Part shown: positions 13,501-22,288 of the stretch, one piece after another | Numbering within the stretch: position 1 is the first letter of the stretch | How the letters are laid out: every line of letters begins with the position of its first letter | Translations under genes and position numbers: made by a program | Assembly (NCBI GenBank): GCA_964502665.1 | Contig: CAZCXP010000026.1 | Coordinates: forward strand, 1-22,288 | From: SOKG01 sp964502665 | GTDB lineage: Bacteria; Chloroflexota; Dehalococcoidia; SZUA-161 | DNA length: 22,288 nucleotides | Reading direction: 5' to 3' | Notes under the pieces: model-generated | Told to the model about the DNA's origin: nothing | Database searches by the model: none | What the model saw: the letters and a program-made list of their open reading frames with translations, nothing else

Positions 13501-14843
13501 TTGAATAGCTCCAGGGCCATCCTCTTGGGCAGACCGCACTGGTGAAGCTTCAGCTCAGGACCAGCTACGATCACTGATCTCCCGCTGTAGTCCACGCGTT
13601 TGCCCAGCAGATTCTGCCTGAATCTTCCCTGCTTGCCCCGGAGCATGTCTGACAGCGACTTCAGCTTATGGTTGTTTCCAGTGACCACAGCCCTGCCCCG
13701 GCGTCCATTATCAATCAGGGAATCCACCGCTTCCTGAAGCATACGTTTCTCGTTACGAATGATGATCTCTGGGGCGCCGATCTGCAGCAGCCGCCGCAGG
13801 CGGTTATTGCGATTGATCACCCTGCGGTAGAGGTCGTTAAGGTCGCTGGTGGCAAATCTACCGCCATCGAGTTGAACCATGGGGCGTAGCTCCGGGGGCA
13901 AAACGGGGAGCACGGAGAGGATCATCCATTCCGGCTTGTTCCCGCTCTTACGGAAGCCCTCGACAACTCTCAGCCTCTTGATCGCCTTCTTGCGTCGCTG
14001 CCCCGAACTCAAGGCAGCCTCTCGGTAGAGCTCTTGGCGCATGTGTTCCAGGTCGAGATGGCTGAGGATTTCGAGCATGGCTTCAGCCCCCATACCGGCG
14101 CTGAAAACATTCTCCCATCTTTGCCTAAGCTCGCGATATTTGCCCGCGCTAAGCAGGCTTTTTAGCTCGAGTCCCTCAAGCTCGGCGATCTTTGTTCTGA
14201 AGTCGTTTTCGAGTTGCCTCTTCTCCTCATGGAATTGCTGCTGCAGCCGGTTTATATCCTGCAGCACCTTCTCCTCGTCTTTCTCTGCCTTCTCCTCGTC
14301 TTTCTCCGCCTTCCCTTGTGATTTCAGCCCCTCGATTTCCTCCGCCAGCAGCCTCTCACGCTCCGACAGCCCTCGAGAGGCCTCATCGCGAAGCTGTTTT
14401 AGCGCTTGCCCCTTCTTCTCTTCATCGACACGGGTGATGATGAACTTGGCGAAGTAGATAACCTGCTCCAGATTACGGGGAGAGATGTCGAGAAGCAACC
14501 CCATTCGGCTGGGTGTCCCCTTAACAAACCAGATATGACTAACCGGAGCCGCCAGCGTGATGTGCGCCATGCGCTCTCTTCTAACCTTGGAGCGAGCTAC
14601 CTCGACCCCGCACTTATCGCAGACGATGCCTTTGTAGCGCACCTTCTTGTACTTGCCGCAGTAACACTCGAAGTCCTTAGTTGGGCCGAATATCTTCTCG
14701 CAGAAAAGCCCGTCCTTCTCCGGCTTCAGGGTACGATAGTTAAGGGTTTCGGGCTTGGTAACCTCGCCGTAGGACCATCCCCTGATCTGCTCTGGCGATG
14801 CCAGAGAGATACGAACAGTGGTAAAGTCGTTTACCTCGAGCAT
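10535..14843 (-). CDS. rpoC: RNA polymerase beta' subunit, with acidic repeat tail and assembly gap
   Basis: Catalytic subunit of RNA polymerase. The N-terminal zinc site is C60, C62, C75 and C78, the active-site loop is NADFDGDQM with D530, D532 and D534, and the second zinc site uses DCG plus CQSRRGICQRC. The classical body ends near ENVIIGKLIPARSE. An acidic tail follows, made of repeats of about 49 residues (EDVAEATLEETGAKEDIS...). 1320 codons lie before the N gap and about 81 after it. The frame after the gap is set by the repeat itself and ends at TAA 10535-10537. Reading straight through 100 Ns would give a false stop at 10719. A charged coiled-coil insert with two AEKDEEK copies lies near residues 160-215. 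The start ATG overlaps the rpoB stop (TAATG), implying translational coupling. Confidence 0.95.
10561..10980. repeat. 147-bp tandem repeat in the rpoC 3' end
   Basis: One full unit (10561-10707), a second from 10708 into the gap, and a third emerging from the gap at 10882 share a 147-bp period, or 49 codons. A 55-bp stretch (10602-10656) is identical to 10882-10936, and the 34 bp at 10748-10781 also match. The outermost copy, nearest the rpoC body (to about 10980), is the most diverged. All copies are in the rpoC frame and encode an acidic, Ala/Pro-rich peptide. Confidence 0.9.
10782..10881. other. Assembly gap (100 Ns)
   Basis: Exactly 100 Ns, the conventional filler for an unsized scaffold gap. 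It lies within the 147-bp tandem repeat. The reading frames on its two sides are incompatible with a length of 100. If the period holds, the true length is 114 bp, or 114 plus a multiple of 147, all of which restore the frame. Confidence 0.95.
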
Positions 14844-17800
14844 TACTCACGCTCCTCGAATCCGGCCAGGTTTATCCCCAGCCTGGGAGTTTCTGCTGCA
14901 GATTCCATCAGGTATGTCACCCTTTCCTCGTCCTCGTTAAGCACCTCGATAGCCAGTCCCAGGCTTTGCAACTCCTTGACCAGCACCTTGAAAGATTCCG
15001 GTACCCCAGCCGTCAATATGTCCTCGCCGTTGACTATAGCCTCATAGGTCTTGACTCTCCCCACCACGTCGTCGGATTTGACGGTGAGCATCTCCTGAAG
15101 GTTATGAGCAGCGCCGTAGGCTTCGAGTGCCCACACTTCCATCTCACCAAACCGCTGTCCGCCGAATTGTGCTTTGCCACCCAACGGCTGCTGCGTTATC
15201 AATGAATAGGGGCCCGTAGACCGGGCGTGGATCTTGTCCTCAACTAGGTGGATCAGCTTCATCATGTAGATGTAGCCCACAGTCACTGGCTGGTCGAGGG
15301 GCTCACCAGTGCGTCCATCGTGAAGCACAGTTTTGCCAAAGATAGGAGGTGACATCCCCTTCTCATGGCAGAGGTCTTCCACAACCTTATTTACCTCTTC
15401 GGCGCTCAGGGCTGAGACATCCAGGCCCACCTCCTCTTCCAGCCACAGCCTAAGGCAGACCTGCCTTGCTTCGCCCGTGACCTCCTCAGCGAATACCCTC
15501 TCACCATCGTACCCACGCTCGCCGAGCCAGGACTTGGCCTTATCCAACTGGATGGCATCCTCCCCATTGTGACTCCAGACGACTGCTCCCGACTTGCGCG
15601 CTATCCATGCCCTCGCCAACGCATCTTCGAGGGCGGCGTCATCAGCGCCGTCGAAAACCGGGGACAGTGCCTTGAAGCCGAGGGTTTTGGCCGCCCAGCC
15701 CAGGTGGGTCTCCTGAAGCTGCCCGATATTCATCCGAGAGGGAACGCCCAGCGGGCTGAGTATTATGTCCACTGGTCGGCCATCGGGCAAGAAGGGCATA
15801 TCCTCCTCCGGCATAATACGGGCAATCACCCCTTTGTTGCCGTGACGCCCGGCCATCTTGTCCCCCTCGCAGATCTTTCGCATTTGGGCTACAAACACCC
15901 GCACCATCTGGTTGACCCCTGGGGGGAGATCATGGTTATCGTCACGCGTGAGAACACTGACATCGATCACCTTGCCATACTCACCGTGCGGCACCCTGAG
16001 GGAGGTATCCTTGACCTCGCGAGCCTTTTCCCCGAAGATGGCTCGCAGGAGCTTCTCTTCAGCGGTGAGCCCTCTTTCGCCTTTGGGAGTGATCTTCCCT
16101 ACCAGGATGTCGCCGGAGCCGACTTCGGCGCCGACTCGGATAATCCCAAGCTCATCGAGATGGCGCAGGCTTTCCTCCCCTATATTGGGTATGTCCCTTG
16201 TTATCTCCTCGGGGCCCAGCTTGGTATCCCTGGCCTCAACCTCGTATTTTTCGATGTGAACTGAGGTGAACCTATCCTCTTTGACCAGGCTCTCAGAGAT
16301 GACAATAGCATCCTCGAAGTTGTATCCTTCCCAGCTCAGGAAAGCGCAGAGGACGTTTTGCCCCAGGGCAAGCTCGCCCCCTTCTGTGGACGAGCCGTCT
16401 GCCAGAACCTGACCCCGCCTGACCAGATCTCCTTTGCTCACCACTGGCCTTTGGTTGATGCAGGTCCCCTGATTTGAGCGGGCAAACTTGGTTAAGGGGA
16501 AAGACTGCTCCCTTCCGTCGGCATACCTGACCACGATCCCGTTAGCTGAGACCGATGTTACCTCGCCGTCGGCGGAAACGAAAAGCACCTGGCCGCTGTC
16601 GCGAGCCGCCTCTCTTTCCATCCCAGTGGCGATCAGCGGAGACTGGGGCAGGATCAGAGGAACTGCCTGGCGTTGCATGTTGGAGCCCATAAGGGCTCGG
16701 TTAGCGTCGTCGTGCTCCAGAAAGGGTATCAGCGAGGTGGTTACGCTGACGATTTGCCTCGGCGATACGTCCATGAAGTCGATCTTATCCGGAGGCTCCA
16801 GCAAAAACTTCTTGCCGTGCCTGACCTCCGCCTTGCCTTCAATGAACTCGCTATTCTCGTCGAGGGGGGTGTTGGCTTGGGCAATTCTGTAGTCCTCCTC
16901 CTCATCGGCAGAGAGATAGTTGATCTCTTCTGAGACGAAGGGCTTGATCTTGATAGGTCGGCGCGCTAGTCTTGACAGCCTGCGGGCTATGTCTGCAGTG
17001 ATCACTGTCCCTGCCTCTGCCACAACTTGACGGGCGGCATTAGCCACATCCTCGGCAACCGTTTTGCCCACGAGATCGGGTGAGCCGTTGCTGAGTTCCC
17101 TTATTACCCTTCGGTAGGGGGTCTCGATGAAACCGTATTCATTGACTCGTGCATAGGTGGCCAGAGAACCGATAAGGCCAATGTTTGGTCCCTCGGGGGT
17201 TTCAATGGGGCAGATCCTGCCGTAGTGGGAAAGGTGGACGTCACGGACATCGAAGCCAGCCCTCTCTCGAGAAAGCCCTCCGGGGCCCAGCGCGGAAAGT
17301 CGGCGCTTATGGGTTAGCTCGGCCAGGGGGTTAGTCTGGTCCATGAATTGAGAAAGCTGGGAGCTGCCAAAGAACTCTCTAATAGCGGCAGCCACGGGGC
17401 GACTATTGACCAAAGTGCTGGGTGTCGCTGCGTCTGGTGGTAGCAGGCTCATGCGCTCCTTTACCACCCGCTCCATGCGAAAAAGCCCGACGCGGAGCTG
17501 ATTCTGCAGCAGTTCGCCCACTGCCCTCACCCGGCGGTTGCCCAGGTGGTCGATATCATCGGGCTCATCCTGCCCGTTGTTGAGCCTTATTATCTGACGC
17601 AGAATGGCCACCATGTCTTCTTTGGCTATGATCCTTTGGCTGGGAGCCTGATCGAGGCCAAGCCGTTTGCTGAGCTTGTAGCGTCCCACTTTGCCCAAAT
17701 CGTAGCGCCGCGGGTTGAAGAAAAGAGCATTTATCAGCGAACGAGCATTGTCCAGCGTAGGGGGGTCTCCGGGCCTAAGCCGTTTGTATAGGTCGATTAG

Positions 17801-18604
17801 CGCCTCCTGCTCGCTTTTGACCGCTGGCTCACGTTCGATAGTAGTCAGGATGTAGGGGTGATCAGTGTTGGTGTCCACGTCCTCGAACAGAGCCAGCAAC
17901 TCTTCGTCTGTGCCATAGTGGTGTTCGGCGTCGCTGATGGCACGAATCAGGGTGGTAGCCGGAATCTTCCGTTTTCGGTCAACCTTTACTGAGATCAGGT
18001 CGTGGTTGCTGGTCTCGAACTCCAGCCATGCGCCACGGTTGGGTATTAGTTTGGCGGAGCACAGCTTTCGCCCGGTGGCCGGGTCCTCGTCGAGGGTGAA
18101 GTAGACTCCTGGGGAGCGAACCAACTGGCTCACCACCACCCGCTCGGCGCCGTTGACGATAAAGGTGCCCTTGGGGCTCATCAGGGGGAAATCCCCCATG
18201 AATAGGTCCTGCTCCTTGATCTCCCCGGTCTCCTTGATCACTAGCTGCACCTTCACCTTTAGTGGCACGGCGTAGGTGACATCGCGGTCATAACAGTCCT
18301 GCTCCGTGCACTTGGCAGCAGCCCACATATATTCCCAGAAGGCCTTCTCATCTTCAAATGGCGGCATCTCGGCGCTGGCTCCGAACCCGTAGCTTGCGAA
18401 ACGGAGCTCGTAGCGGTTGCCGGTGAAGTCCTTAATTGGCGAGATCTCATCGAACAATTCCTTGAGTCCGCCGCCGAGGGAGGGGTCGCAGGCCCAGCGA
18501 TAGGAGTCCTGCTGAATCTGGATGAGGTTGGGCGTTTCCAGGAGATGGGGTATTCTGGCATAAGACCGCCGCATGCCCAGATTAGGGGATATGGTCAAAG
18601 TCAT
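14843..18604 (-). CDS. rpoB: RNA polymerase beta subunit
   Basis: A complete 1253-aa beta subunit of RNA polymerase. The rifampicin pocket is intact: SQLSQFMDQTNPLAELTHKRR with D422, H432 and S437, equivalent to E. coli D516, H526 and S531, predicts a sensitive target. Further landmarks are GPEGPNIGLIGSL-type sequence (ETPEGPNIGLIG), the catalytic-core lysine region GDKMAGRHGNKG, and the C-terminal clamp segment GGKAQFGGQRFGEMEVWALEAYGA. The ATG at 18604 has GAGAGG about 9 nt upstream and a strong promoter about 120 nt further up. It overlaps rpoC by one base, so the two subunits are made from one transcript. No split or large insertion is evident. Confidence 0.98.
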   Translation of the reverse strand: MTLTISPNLGMRRSYARIPHLLETPNLIQIQQDSYRWACDPSLGGGLKELFDEISPIKDFTGNRYELRFASYGFGASAEMPPFEDEKAFWEYMWAAAKCTEQDCYDRDVTYAVPLKVKVQLVIKETGEIKEQDLFMGDFPLMSPKGTFIVNGAERVVVSQLVRSPGVYFTLDEDPATGRKLCSAKLIPNRGAWLEFETSNHDLISVKVDRKRKIPATTLIRAISDAEHHYGTDEELLALFEDVDTNTDHPYILTTIEREPAVKSEQEALIDLYKRLRPGDPPTLDNARSLINALFFNPRRYDLGKVGRYKLSKRLGLDQAPSQRIIAKEDMVAILRQIIRLNNGQDEPDDIDHLGNRRVRAVGELLQNQLRVGLFRMERVVKERMSLLPPDAATPSTLVNSRPVAAAIREFFGSSQLSQFMDQTNPLAELTHKRRLSALGPGGLSRERAGFDVRDVHLSHYGRICPIETPEGPNIGLIGSLATYARVNEYGFIETPYRRVIRELSNGSPDLVGKTVAEDVANAARQVVAEAGTVITADIARRLSRLARRPIKIKPFVSEEINYLSADEEEDYRIAQANTPLDENSEFIEGKAEVRHGKKFLLEPPDKIDFMDVSPRQIVSVTTSLIPFLEHDDANRALMGSNMQRQAVPLILPQSPLIATGMEREAARDSGQVLFVSADGEVTSVSANGIVVRYADGREQSFPLTKFARSNQGTCINQRPVVSKGDLVRRGQVLADGSSTEGGELALGQNVLCAFLSWEGYNFEDAIVISESLVKEDRFTSVHIEKYEVEARDTKLGPEEITRDIPNIGEESLRHLDELGIIRVGAEVGSGDILVGKITPKGERGLTAEEKLLRAIFGEKAREVKDTSLRVPHGEYGKVIDVSVLTRDDNHDLPPGVNQMVRVFVAQMRKICEGDKMAGRHGNKGVIARIMPEEDMPFLPDGRPVDIILSPLGVPSRMNIGQLQETHLGWAAKTLGFKALSPVFDGADDAALEDALARAWIARKSGAVVWSHNGEDAIQLDKAKSWLGERGYDGERVFAEEVTGEARQVCLRLWLEEEVGLDVSALSAEEVNKVVEDLCHEKGMSPPIFGKTVLHDGRTGEPLDQPVTVGYIYMMKLIHLVEDKIHARSTGPYSLITQQPLGGKAQFGGQRFGEMEVWALEAYGAAHNLQEMLTVKSDDVVGRVKTYEAIVNGEDILTAGVPESFKVLVKELQSLGLAIEVLNEDEERVTYLMESAAETPRLGINLAGFEERE

Positions 18605-18727
18605 CGTTTGATACCTCTCAACCTCTCACAAAGGGGAGTCGAAACAAGAGCGTGACGTAGTTAGTACTGGAGTCGGTAATGCCGGAGAGAAGGTCAGGAA
18701 CAAAAGAAGGTCCATCTACAAACGCAT

Positions 18728-18756
18728 AGGCTAACACATCTTGGAGCATTTGTCAA
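18728..18756 (-). promoter_or_regulatory. rpoBC promoter (extended -10)
   Basis: On the minus strand a perfect TTGACA (18751-18756), a 17-nt spacer ending in TGT, and TAGCCT (18728-18733) form an extended -10 promoter. The leader is about 120 nt. A second possible -10, TATACT (18795-18800), lies further upstream without a good -35. No ribosomal protein genes precede rpoB here, so the usual rplL-rpoB linkage is absent in this window. Confidence 0.6.
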
Positions 18757-18845
18757 TAGTCGCAGGCGCATTTCGGCGCTGGTTCTGCTTGGATAGTATA
18801 ATCGTTCCTCGCCCTTGACCTATCACCGCCTTGTTACAACCTCTG

Positions 18846-19979
18846 CTATTTGGAGGAGAGTTCCTCCAGGACTCGCCTGGCCCTCTCCACCATCTCCTCG
18901 ACAACCTGCTTCGCCGGCTTCAGCTCCTTGATCATCCCCGCTATTTGCCCCGCGGGCGCAGGCACTATGTCCGCTATCCGCGCCTCATAGGCCCCATCCA
19001 ATATGGGCAGGACGAGCATAGGTTGTAAGGGCAGGGGCAATGTGGGCAACCCCGCCTTCTCCCAGGCAGCGATCAGCCTGTTTTTCATATACCTCGCCTG
19101 CTTGCCCGTTATCACTCTCGACACTACGGTATCGTCCTCCGTCCCCTCCACAATCCTCTGCTTGAGGTAGTCTTCATAGATAGACTCGTAGGTACCAACG
19201 AAGACGGTGCCGCACCACACGCCAACAGCCCCAAGCGCCAGGGCAGCGACAAGCCCCCTGCCATCGCCTATCCCCCCCGCAGCCACCACCGGAATGGGGG
19301 AAACGGCGTCTACCACCTGGGGCACCAGGGGCATGGTGCCTATCCTGCTGATGTGCCCTCCAGACTCGTGCCCCTGGGCCACTATGATGTCCACACCCGA
19401 CTTGGCAACGCGGCGGGCAGCCCTGACGTGGCCGACAACACCGATCACCTTCATTCCCCGGGCATGGGCCTCAGCCACCATGAAACCGGGGTCTCCCAGC
19501 CCCGCGGCGTAGACAGGGACGCGCTCTTCTAGGATGACCTCGATCTCCTCCTTGAACAGGTCCCCCGAAAAGACCGTGTCATCAGCCATTTCGGATAGAT
19601 ATCCCTTTCCCCCCGTCGGCCTGGGCACCCCCAACTCCTGCCTCAGCTTCTCAACGAAGTCGGTCTGCTCCGAAGCAACAGATGGCAACTCGCCTTTGAA
19701 TTCGGCTGTGGTCCCTGTCTGAGGGACCTCTCCGGGCAAAACCGTATCCACCCCGAAGGGCTTATTGGTGAGGCTCTTGGTCTTCTTGATCATGGCCTCG
19801 ACTTTATGAGGGGGCAGGAAGGCGCAGCCGAGGATACCTAGCCCGCCGGCATTGGATACCGCTGCCACCAGCTCCGGGCCGGACACGGGCCCACCCATCC
19901 CGCCCATGCCAGCCAGGATGATGGGGTATTCGATGTCGAGCATATCGCATAACCTTGTCCGAAGGGGATTCTTCGCCAT
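18846..19979 (-). CDS. Nitronate monooxygenase-like FMN enzyme
   Basis: A 377-aa TIM-barrel flavoprotein of the nitronate monooxygenase / 2-nitropropane dioxygenase / FabK-like family. MGGMGGPVSGPELVAAVSNAGGLG (25-48) is the FMN-side N-terminal motif. GHESGGH (203-209) carries the family catalytic His (H209). AAGGIGDGRGLVAALALGA (233-251) binds the FMN phosphate. An insertion of about 60 residues (80-145) between barrel strands is longer than usual. Members oxidise nitronates, or act as enoyl reductases or other uncharacterised oxidoreductases, so the substrate is open. The start ATG at 19979 is chosen because AAGGAGG lies 6 nt upstream, whereas it abuts an in-frame ATG two codons earlier. 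It follows two CoA-transferase genes in the same direction, which suggests an acyl-CoA or carboxylic-acid degradation context. Confidence 0.85.
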   Translation of the reverse strand: MAKNPLRTRLCDMLDIEYPIILAGMGGMGGPVSGPELVAAVSNAGGLGILGCAFLPPHKVEAMIKKTKSLTNKPFGVDTVLPGEVPQTGTTAEFKGELPSVASEQTDFVEKLRQELGVPRPTGGKGYLSEMADDTVFSGDLFKEEIEVILEERVPVYAAGLGDPGFMVAEAHARGMKVIGVVGHVRAARRVAKSGVDIIVAQGHESGGHISRIGTMPLVPQVVDAVSPIPVVAAGGIGDGRGLVAALALGAVGVWCGTVFVGTYESIYEDYLKQRIVEGTEDDTVVSRVITGKQARYMKNRLIAAWEKAGLPTLPLPLQPMLVLPILDGAYEARIADIVPAPAGQIAGMIKELKPAKQVVEEMVERARRVLEELSSK

Positions 19980-20037
19980 TTCCATCCTCCTTATAGCGTC
20001 CCTTCTCACGCTTGACAGCAAAATTTCTTGTTATTCA

Positions 20038-20114
20038 CCCTCACCTAGCCTCTCCCTTCAAGGGAGAGGGATTCCCCATCCATCCCTTGGAGGGATGGGG
20101 TTAGAGCGAGAGGG
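20038..20114. repeat. Palindromic repeat block between the CoA-transferase and flavoenzyme genes
   Basis: Two hairpins are nested in an imperfect outer inverted repeat (CCCTCACCTAG... to ...GAGAGGG). CCTCTCCCTT-C-AAGGGAGAGG is at 20049-20069, and CCATCCCT-TGG-AGGGATGG is at 20080-20098. This resembles a dispersed intergenic repeat common in many bacterial genomes. It lies in the 162-bp gap between 20142 and 19979 and may also attenuate readthrough between them. Confidence 0.75.
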
Positions 20115-20141
20115 ATTCACATTGGCGGGCGTTGGATTGTT

Positions 20142-21365
20142 TCATTCAAGGGCGCCTGCTATGAGCAGGTCTGCGATCTCGTCGTCGGACATCCCCAGGG
20201 CTTCCTTCAGAATGTATTCGTTGTGCTGACCCAGGCAGGGAGCAGGCATGGTGAGCTCATGAGGAGTCTTCGATAGTCTGAAAGGCGGAGGCTGGTAAAT
20301 ATGGGGGCCTATTTCAGGATGTTCGAGAATGACAAGGGCTCCTCGGTGGTTCAACTGGGGGTCTGCCACCAGGTCTTCACCGCTCTCGGCCACCCCTGCG
20401 GGCACCCCTGCTGCCTGCATGAGGCTCATCACCTCCTGCGGCGGATAGTTAACTGTCCATTGCTCCACCAGGATATTTAGCTCATCCTCATTCTCCTTCC
20501 TGCGCTTAAGCGTGGTGAACTTGGGGTCCTTGGTCCACTCTGGATTTCCGATAACCCTACAGAAGTTGTCCCATTCCTCATCGGTGCTTACAGCTATAGC
20601 GCACCACTTCTCCCCTTCTCCCTGGCAGCGGTAGACGGCATGTGGTGCGGCGTGGGTGGAGCGGTTGCCCATGCGTCCCGGAATTCGCCCGTTTATCATG
20701 TAATCCATGATGGGCGGTGCCAGAAATTGGAGGCTTGTTTCCAGTTGAGAGAGTTCTATGTACTGTCCCTTGCCCGTTTTCCTTCGGTGGATAAGCGCTG
20801 CGATAAGGGCAGTCACCATGTGAGGGAACGTGATAAAATCACTCAAGGCCCCAGTGGGAACCGCTGGCTCCCTGTCAGGCCAGCCGGTGATCTCACTGAA
20901 GCCCGCCAGCGAGACCCCGACTATCCCGTGCCCCGGCATTGTGCTGTAGGGGCCGGTTTTTCCTTGCAGGGCGGTAGCTATGTGGATGAGGTCTGGTTTC
21001 TCCTTTCTCAGGGTCTCGTAGTCCAAACCCCACTTCTCCATAATCCCCGGGAGGTGGGCATCGGCAACCACATCGGCCCACTCCCAGACCAGTCTCCTGG
21101 CGACCTCCTGCGCCTGGGGCATCCTGAGGTTAAGGCTTATACCGTATTTGCTGTCGTTGTAAAAGGCAAAGAAGCCACTGCGGTTTATGCCCGCCTGAAA
21201 ATCCTTGTAGGGAAAGGATACCCGGGTAATGTCAGGCCTGGTGTTGGATTCGATATGGATCACCGTTGCCCCCAGGTTGGCCATAAATTTCATAGCTATG
21301 GGGCCTACCCCCAGCCAGGTGAAATCGGCAATCTTGAGTCCTTCAAATACGCGCCTTTTCTCCAT
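20142..21365 (-). CDS. Class III CoA-transferase family protein, catalytic Asp replaced
   Basis: A complete 407-aa protein of the CaiB/BaiF (class III, formyl-CoA transferase-like) family. The N-terminal FEGLKIADFTWLGVGPIAMKFMANLGATVIHIE block, DSKYGISLNL, and GLDYETLRKEKPDLIHIATALQGKTGPY are typical. Normally the Asp in a PGxD-type sequence forms the covalent acyl-enzyme anhydride, but here the stretch reads GPYSTMPGHGIVG, with Gly at position 147. The protein alone is therefore unlikely to transfer CoA by the standard mechanism. The gene immediately upstream encodes a second family member that keeps the Asp, so a heteromeric enzyme is plausible, as proposed for two-subunit class III transferases such as BbsEF. 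GAGAGGAG precedes the ATG at 21365. It lies 35 nt after the upstream stop. Confidence 0.92.
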   Translation of the reverse strand: MEKRRVFEGLKIADFTWLGVGPIAMKFMANLGATVIHIESNTRPDITRVSFPYKDFQAGINRSGFFAFYNDSKYGISLNLRMPQAQEVARRLVWEWADVVADAHLPGIMEKWGLDYETLRKEKPDLIHIATALQGKTGPYSTMPGHGIVGVSLAGFSEITGWPDREPAVPTGALSDFITFPHMVTALIAALIHRRKTGKGQYIELSQLETSLQFLAPPIMDYMINGRIPGRMGNRSTHAAPHAVYRCQGEGEKWCAIAVSTDEEWDNFCRVIGNPEWTKDPKFTTLKRRKENEDELNILVEQWTVNYPPQEVMSLMQAAGVPAGVAESGEDLVADPQLNHRGALVILEHPEIGPHIYQPPPFRLSKTPHELTMPAPCLGQHNEYILKEALGMSDDEIADLLIAGALE

Positions 21366-21400
21366 CTCTTGCTCCTCTCGATCTTGGGTTCCCAGGGAGC

Positions 21401-22288
21401 TCAGATAACCCTGGCTTCCTTGAGCAGGCGCATCTCCTGCTCGGAGAAGCCCAGCTCCCCTCCAAAGATCTCCTGGTTATGCTCCCCGATGAGCGGGGCA
21501 CGCCTCGATATCCTCCAGGTGGTCTCCGTCATCTTGTAGGGGGAGCCTACGTAGGTGATGGTCTCACCCAGCTCCGGGTGTTCCACATCTACGTAGAACT
21601 CCCTTTCCTTGAGCTGGGTGTTCTCCACCATGTCTTTGGTATTGCTGCAAGGGTACAGTATTATGCGCCGCCTCAGCGCCTGCTCATAGAGCTCTATCTT
21701 GGTCTTGTTGGCGAAGAAATGCAGCACGCTACCTTCCCAGGCATCGACCTGTTCCTGTGTCATTGCCCAGGCATCCACCTTCTCCGCCCAGTCCTTCGGC
21801 TCCCAGTCCTTCTTGTCCTCAAAAGCGCCCAGCATCCCCTCCTCGGCCATCCATTTTATTAATGGAGGCATGGAGATCGAAGCTAACTGGCCTCCTGCTA
21901 TCAGAAAAGCCACATGGCCATCCTTGCAGGGAAAGGCAACCCGGCACCGCGGGGTGCCCATCATGCGTGTAGCTCCACCCCGAAACATGTTGAACTTCAT
22001 CAGGTCCCAGAACTGGATCACATTCATCAGGGTCCATACCACGGCTTCCTGCATTGAGACGTCAACATGCTGGCCCTCCCCTGAGAGCTCTCGATAGTAA
22101 AGGGCGGCTAGCGTCCCGGAGGCGGCGTGGTTGGCGGCATGAAGATAGGCCTGGGGATAGCCAATTCGACACGGAGGCAGATCGTCATCTCCGGTAACAT
22201 ATGCTTGGCCGCCCAGTGCGCAACCGACGAGGTCAGGAGCTTTCCAGTCCTTGTAGGGGCCCGTCTGGCCGAAGGGGGTGATGGAGGT
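21401..22288 (-). CDS. Class III CoA-transferase, 5' end outside window
   Basis: 295 codons of a CaiB/BaiF-family CoA-transferase, open to the right edge. Its beginning lies beyond 22288. The sequence enters at GQTGPYKDWKAPDLVGCALGG, which contains the catalytic Asp (APD). It continues through GYPQAYLHAANHAASGTLAA and the GEGQHVDVSMQEAV segment to the C-terminal RAPLIGEHNQEIFGGELGFS. These enzymes move CoA between carboxylates in the cytosol, and the substrates cannot be read from sequence. The internal Met at 22054 is not the true start, because the family sequence continues upstream without interruption. It is 35 nt upstream of the second transferase gene and probably forms an operon with it, with the pair supplying two different subunits. 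Confidence 0.93.
   Translation of the reverse strand, partial: TSITPFGQTGPYKDWKAPDLVGCALGGQAYVTGDDDLPPCRIGYPQAYLHAANHAASGTLAALYYRELSGEGQHVDVSMQEAVVWTLMNVIQFWDLMKFNMFRGGATRMMGTPRCRVAFPCKDGHVAFLIAGGQLASISMPPLIKWMAEEGMLGAFEDKKDWEPKDWAEKVDAWAMTQEQVDAWEGSVLHFFANKTKIELYEQALRRRIILYPCSNTKDMVENTQLKEREFYVDVEHPELGETITYVGSPYKMTETTWRISRRAPLIGEHNQEIFGGELGFSEQEMRLLKEARVI

Noticed and set aside
18797..18802. Perfect TATAAT on the plus strand upstream of the flavoenzyme stop
   Set aside because: It has no -35 at a suitable distance and no plus-strand gene follows. The minus-strand reading (TATACT) is noted instead as a weak secondary rpoB promoter.
20640..21539. Long plus-strand open frame (299 codons)
   Set aside because: It is antisense to the two CoA-transferase genes, crosses their boundary, and shows no recognisable domain.

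Overview
The window is about 22 kb of a bacterial chromosome of moderate-to-high GC. It contains one run of 100 Ns (10782-10881), so it comes from a draft or metagenome-derived scaffold. The rpoB-rpoC pair, a valyl-tRNA synthetase, an archaeal-type thymidylate synthase, a NarL-type regulator next to a one-domain MerR-like protein, and class III CoA-transferases beside a nitronate-monooxygenase-like flavoenzyme together suggest a Chloroflexota member, possibly Dehalococcoidia. That placement is an inference from gene content and protein flavour, not a phylogeny. I see no rRNA, tRNA, CRISPR array, transposase or phage structural gene.

Left accessory part (1-4555). A plus-strand archaeal-type thymidylate synthase (237-890) has its own sigma70-like promoter and converges on two minus-strand paralogous small proteins of unknown family (960-1295 and 1613-1942). 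Each paralog has a TTGACT-N17-TA(C/G)GAT promoter followed by one or more copies of a 12-bp motif, ACTAT(A/C)GTACTG or a degenerate form. A DUF72 protein (2277-3032, minus) comes next. Then a nearly 500-bp divergent intergenic region unusually rich in GTAC leads into a plus-strand operon: a 66-aa MerR/excisionase-type DNA-binding protein (3526-3726) and a NarL/LuxR-type response regulator with a degenerate receiver (3779-4555). The repeated motif at several of these promoters suggests a small local regulon, and it is the best candidate here for something undescribed.

Middle part (4613-10336, minus strand). A DUF503 protein (6924-7217) is followed after 16 nt by a MrfA/YprA-type helicase with a DUF1998 zinc-binding tail (4613-6907). 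Upstream of DUF503 lies a mosaic of palindromic REP-like repeats (7267-7377), then valS (7481-10336) with a clear promoter.

RNA polymerase block (10535-18604, minus strand). rpoB (14843-18604) and rpoC (10535-14843) overlap by one base (TAATG) and are driven by an extended -10 promoter at 18728-18756. rpoC carries an unusual acidic C-terminal extension built from 147-bp (49-residue) repeats. The assembly gap lies inside this array and its 100-N length puts the reading frame out. The real stop is at 10535.

Right part (18846-22288, minus strand). Two adjacent class III (CaiB/BaiF) CoA-transferase genes, one truncated by the window edge, are followed by a nitronate-monooxygenase-like gene in the same direction. 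One CoA-transferase has the catalytic Asp and the other has Gly in its place, suggesting a heteromeric enzyme with one inactive subunit.
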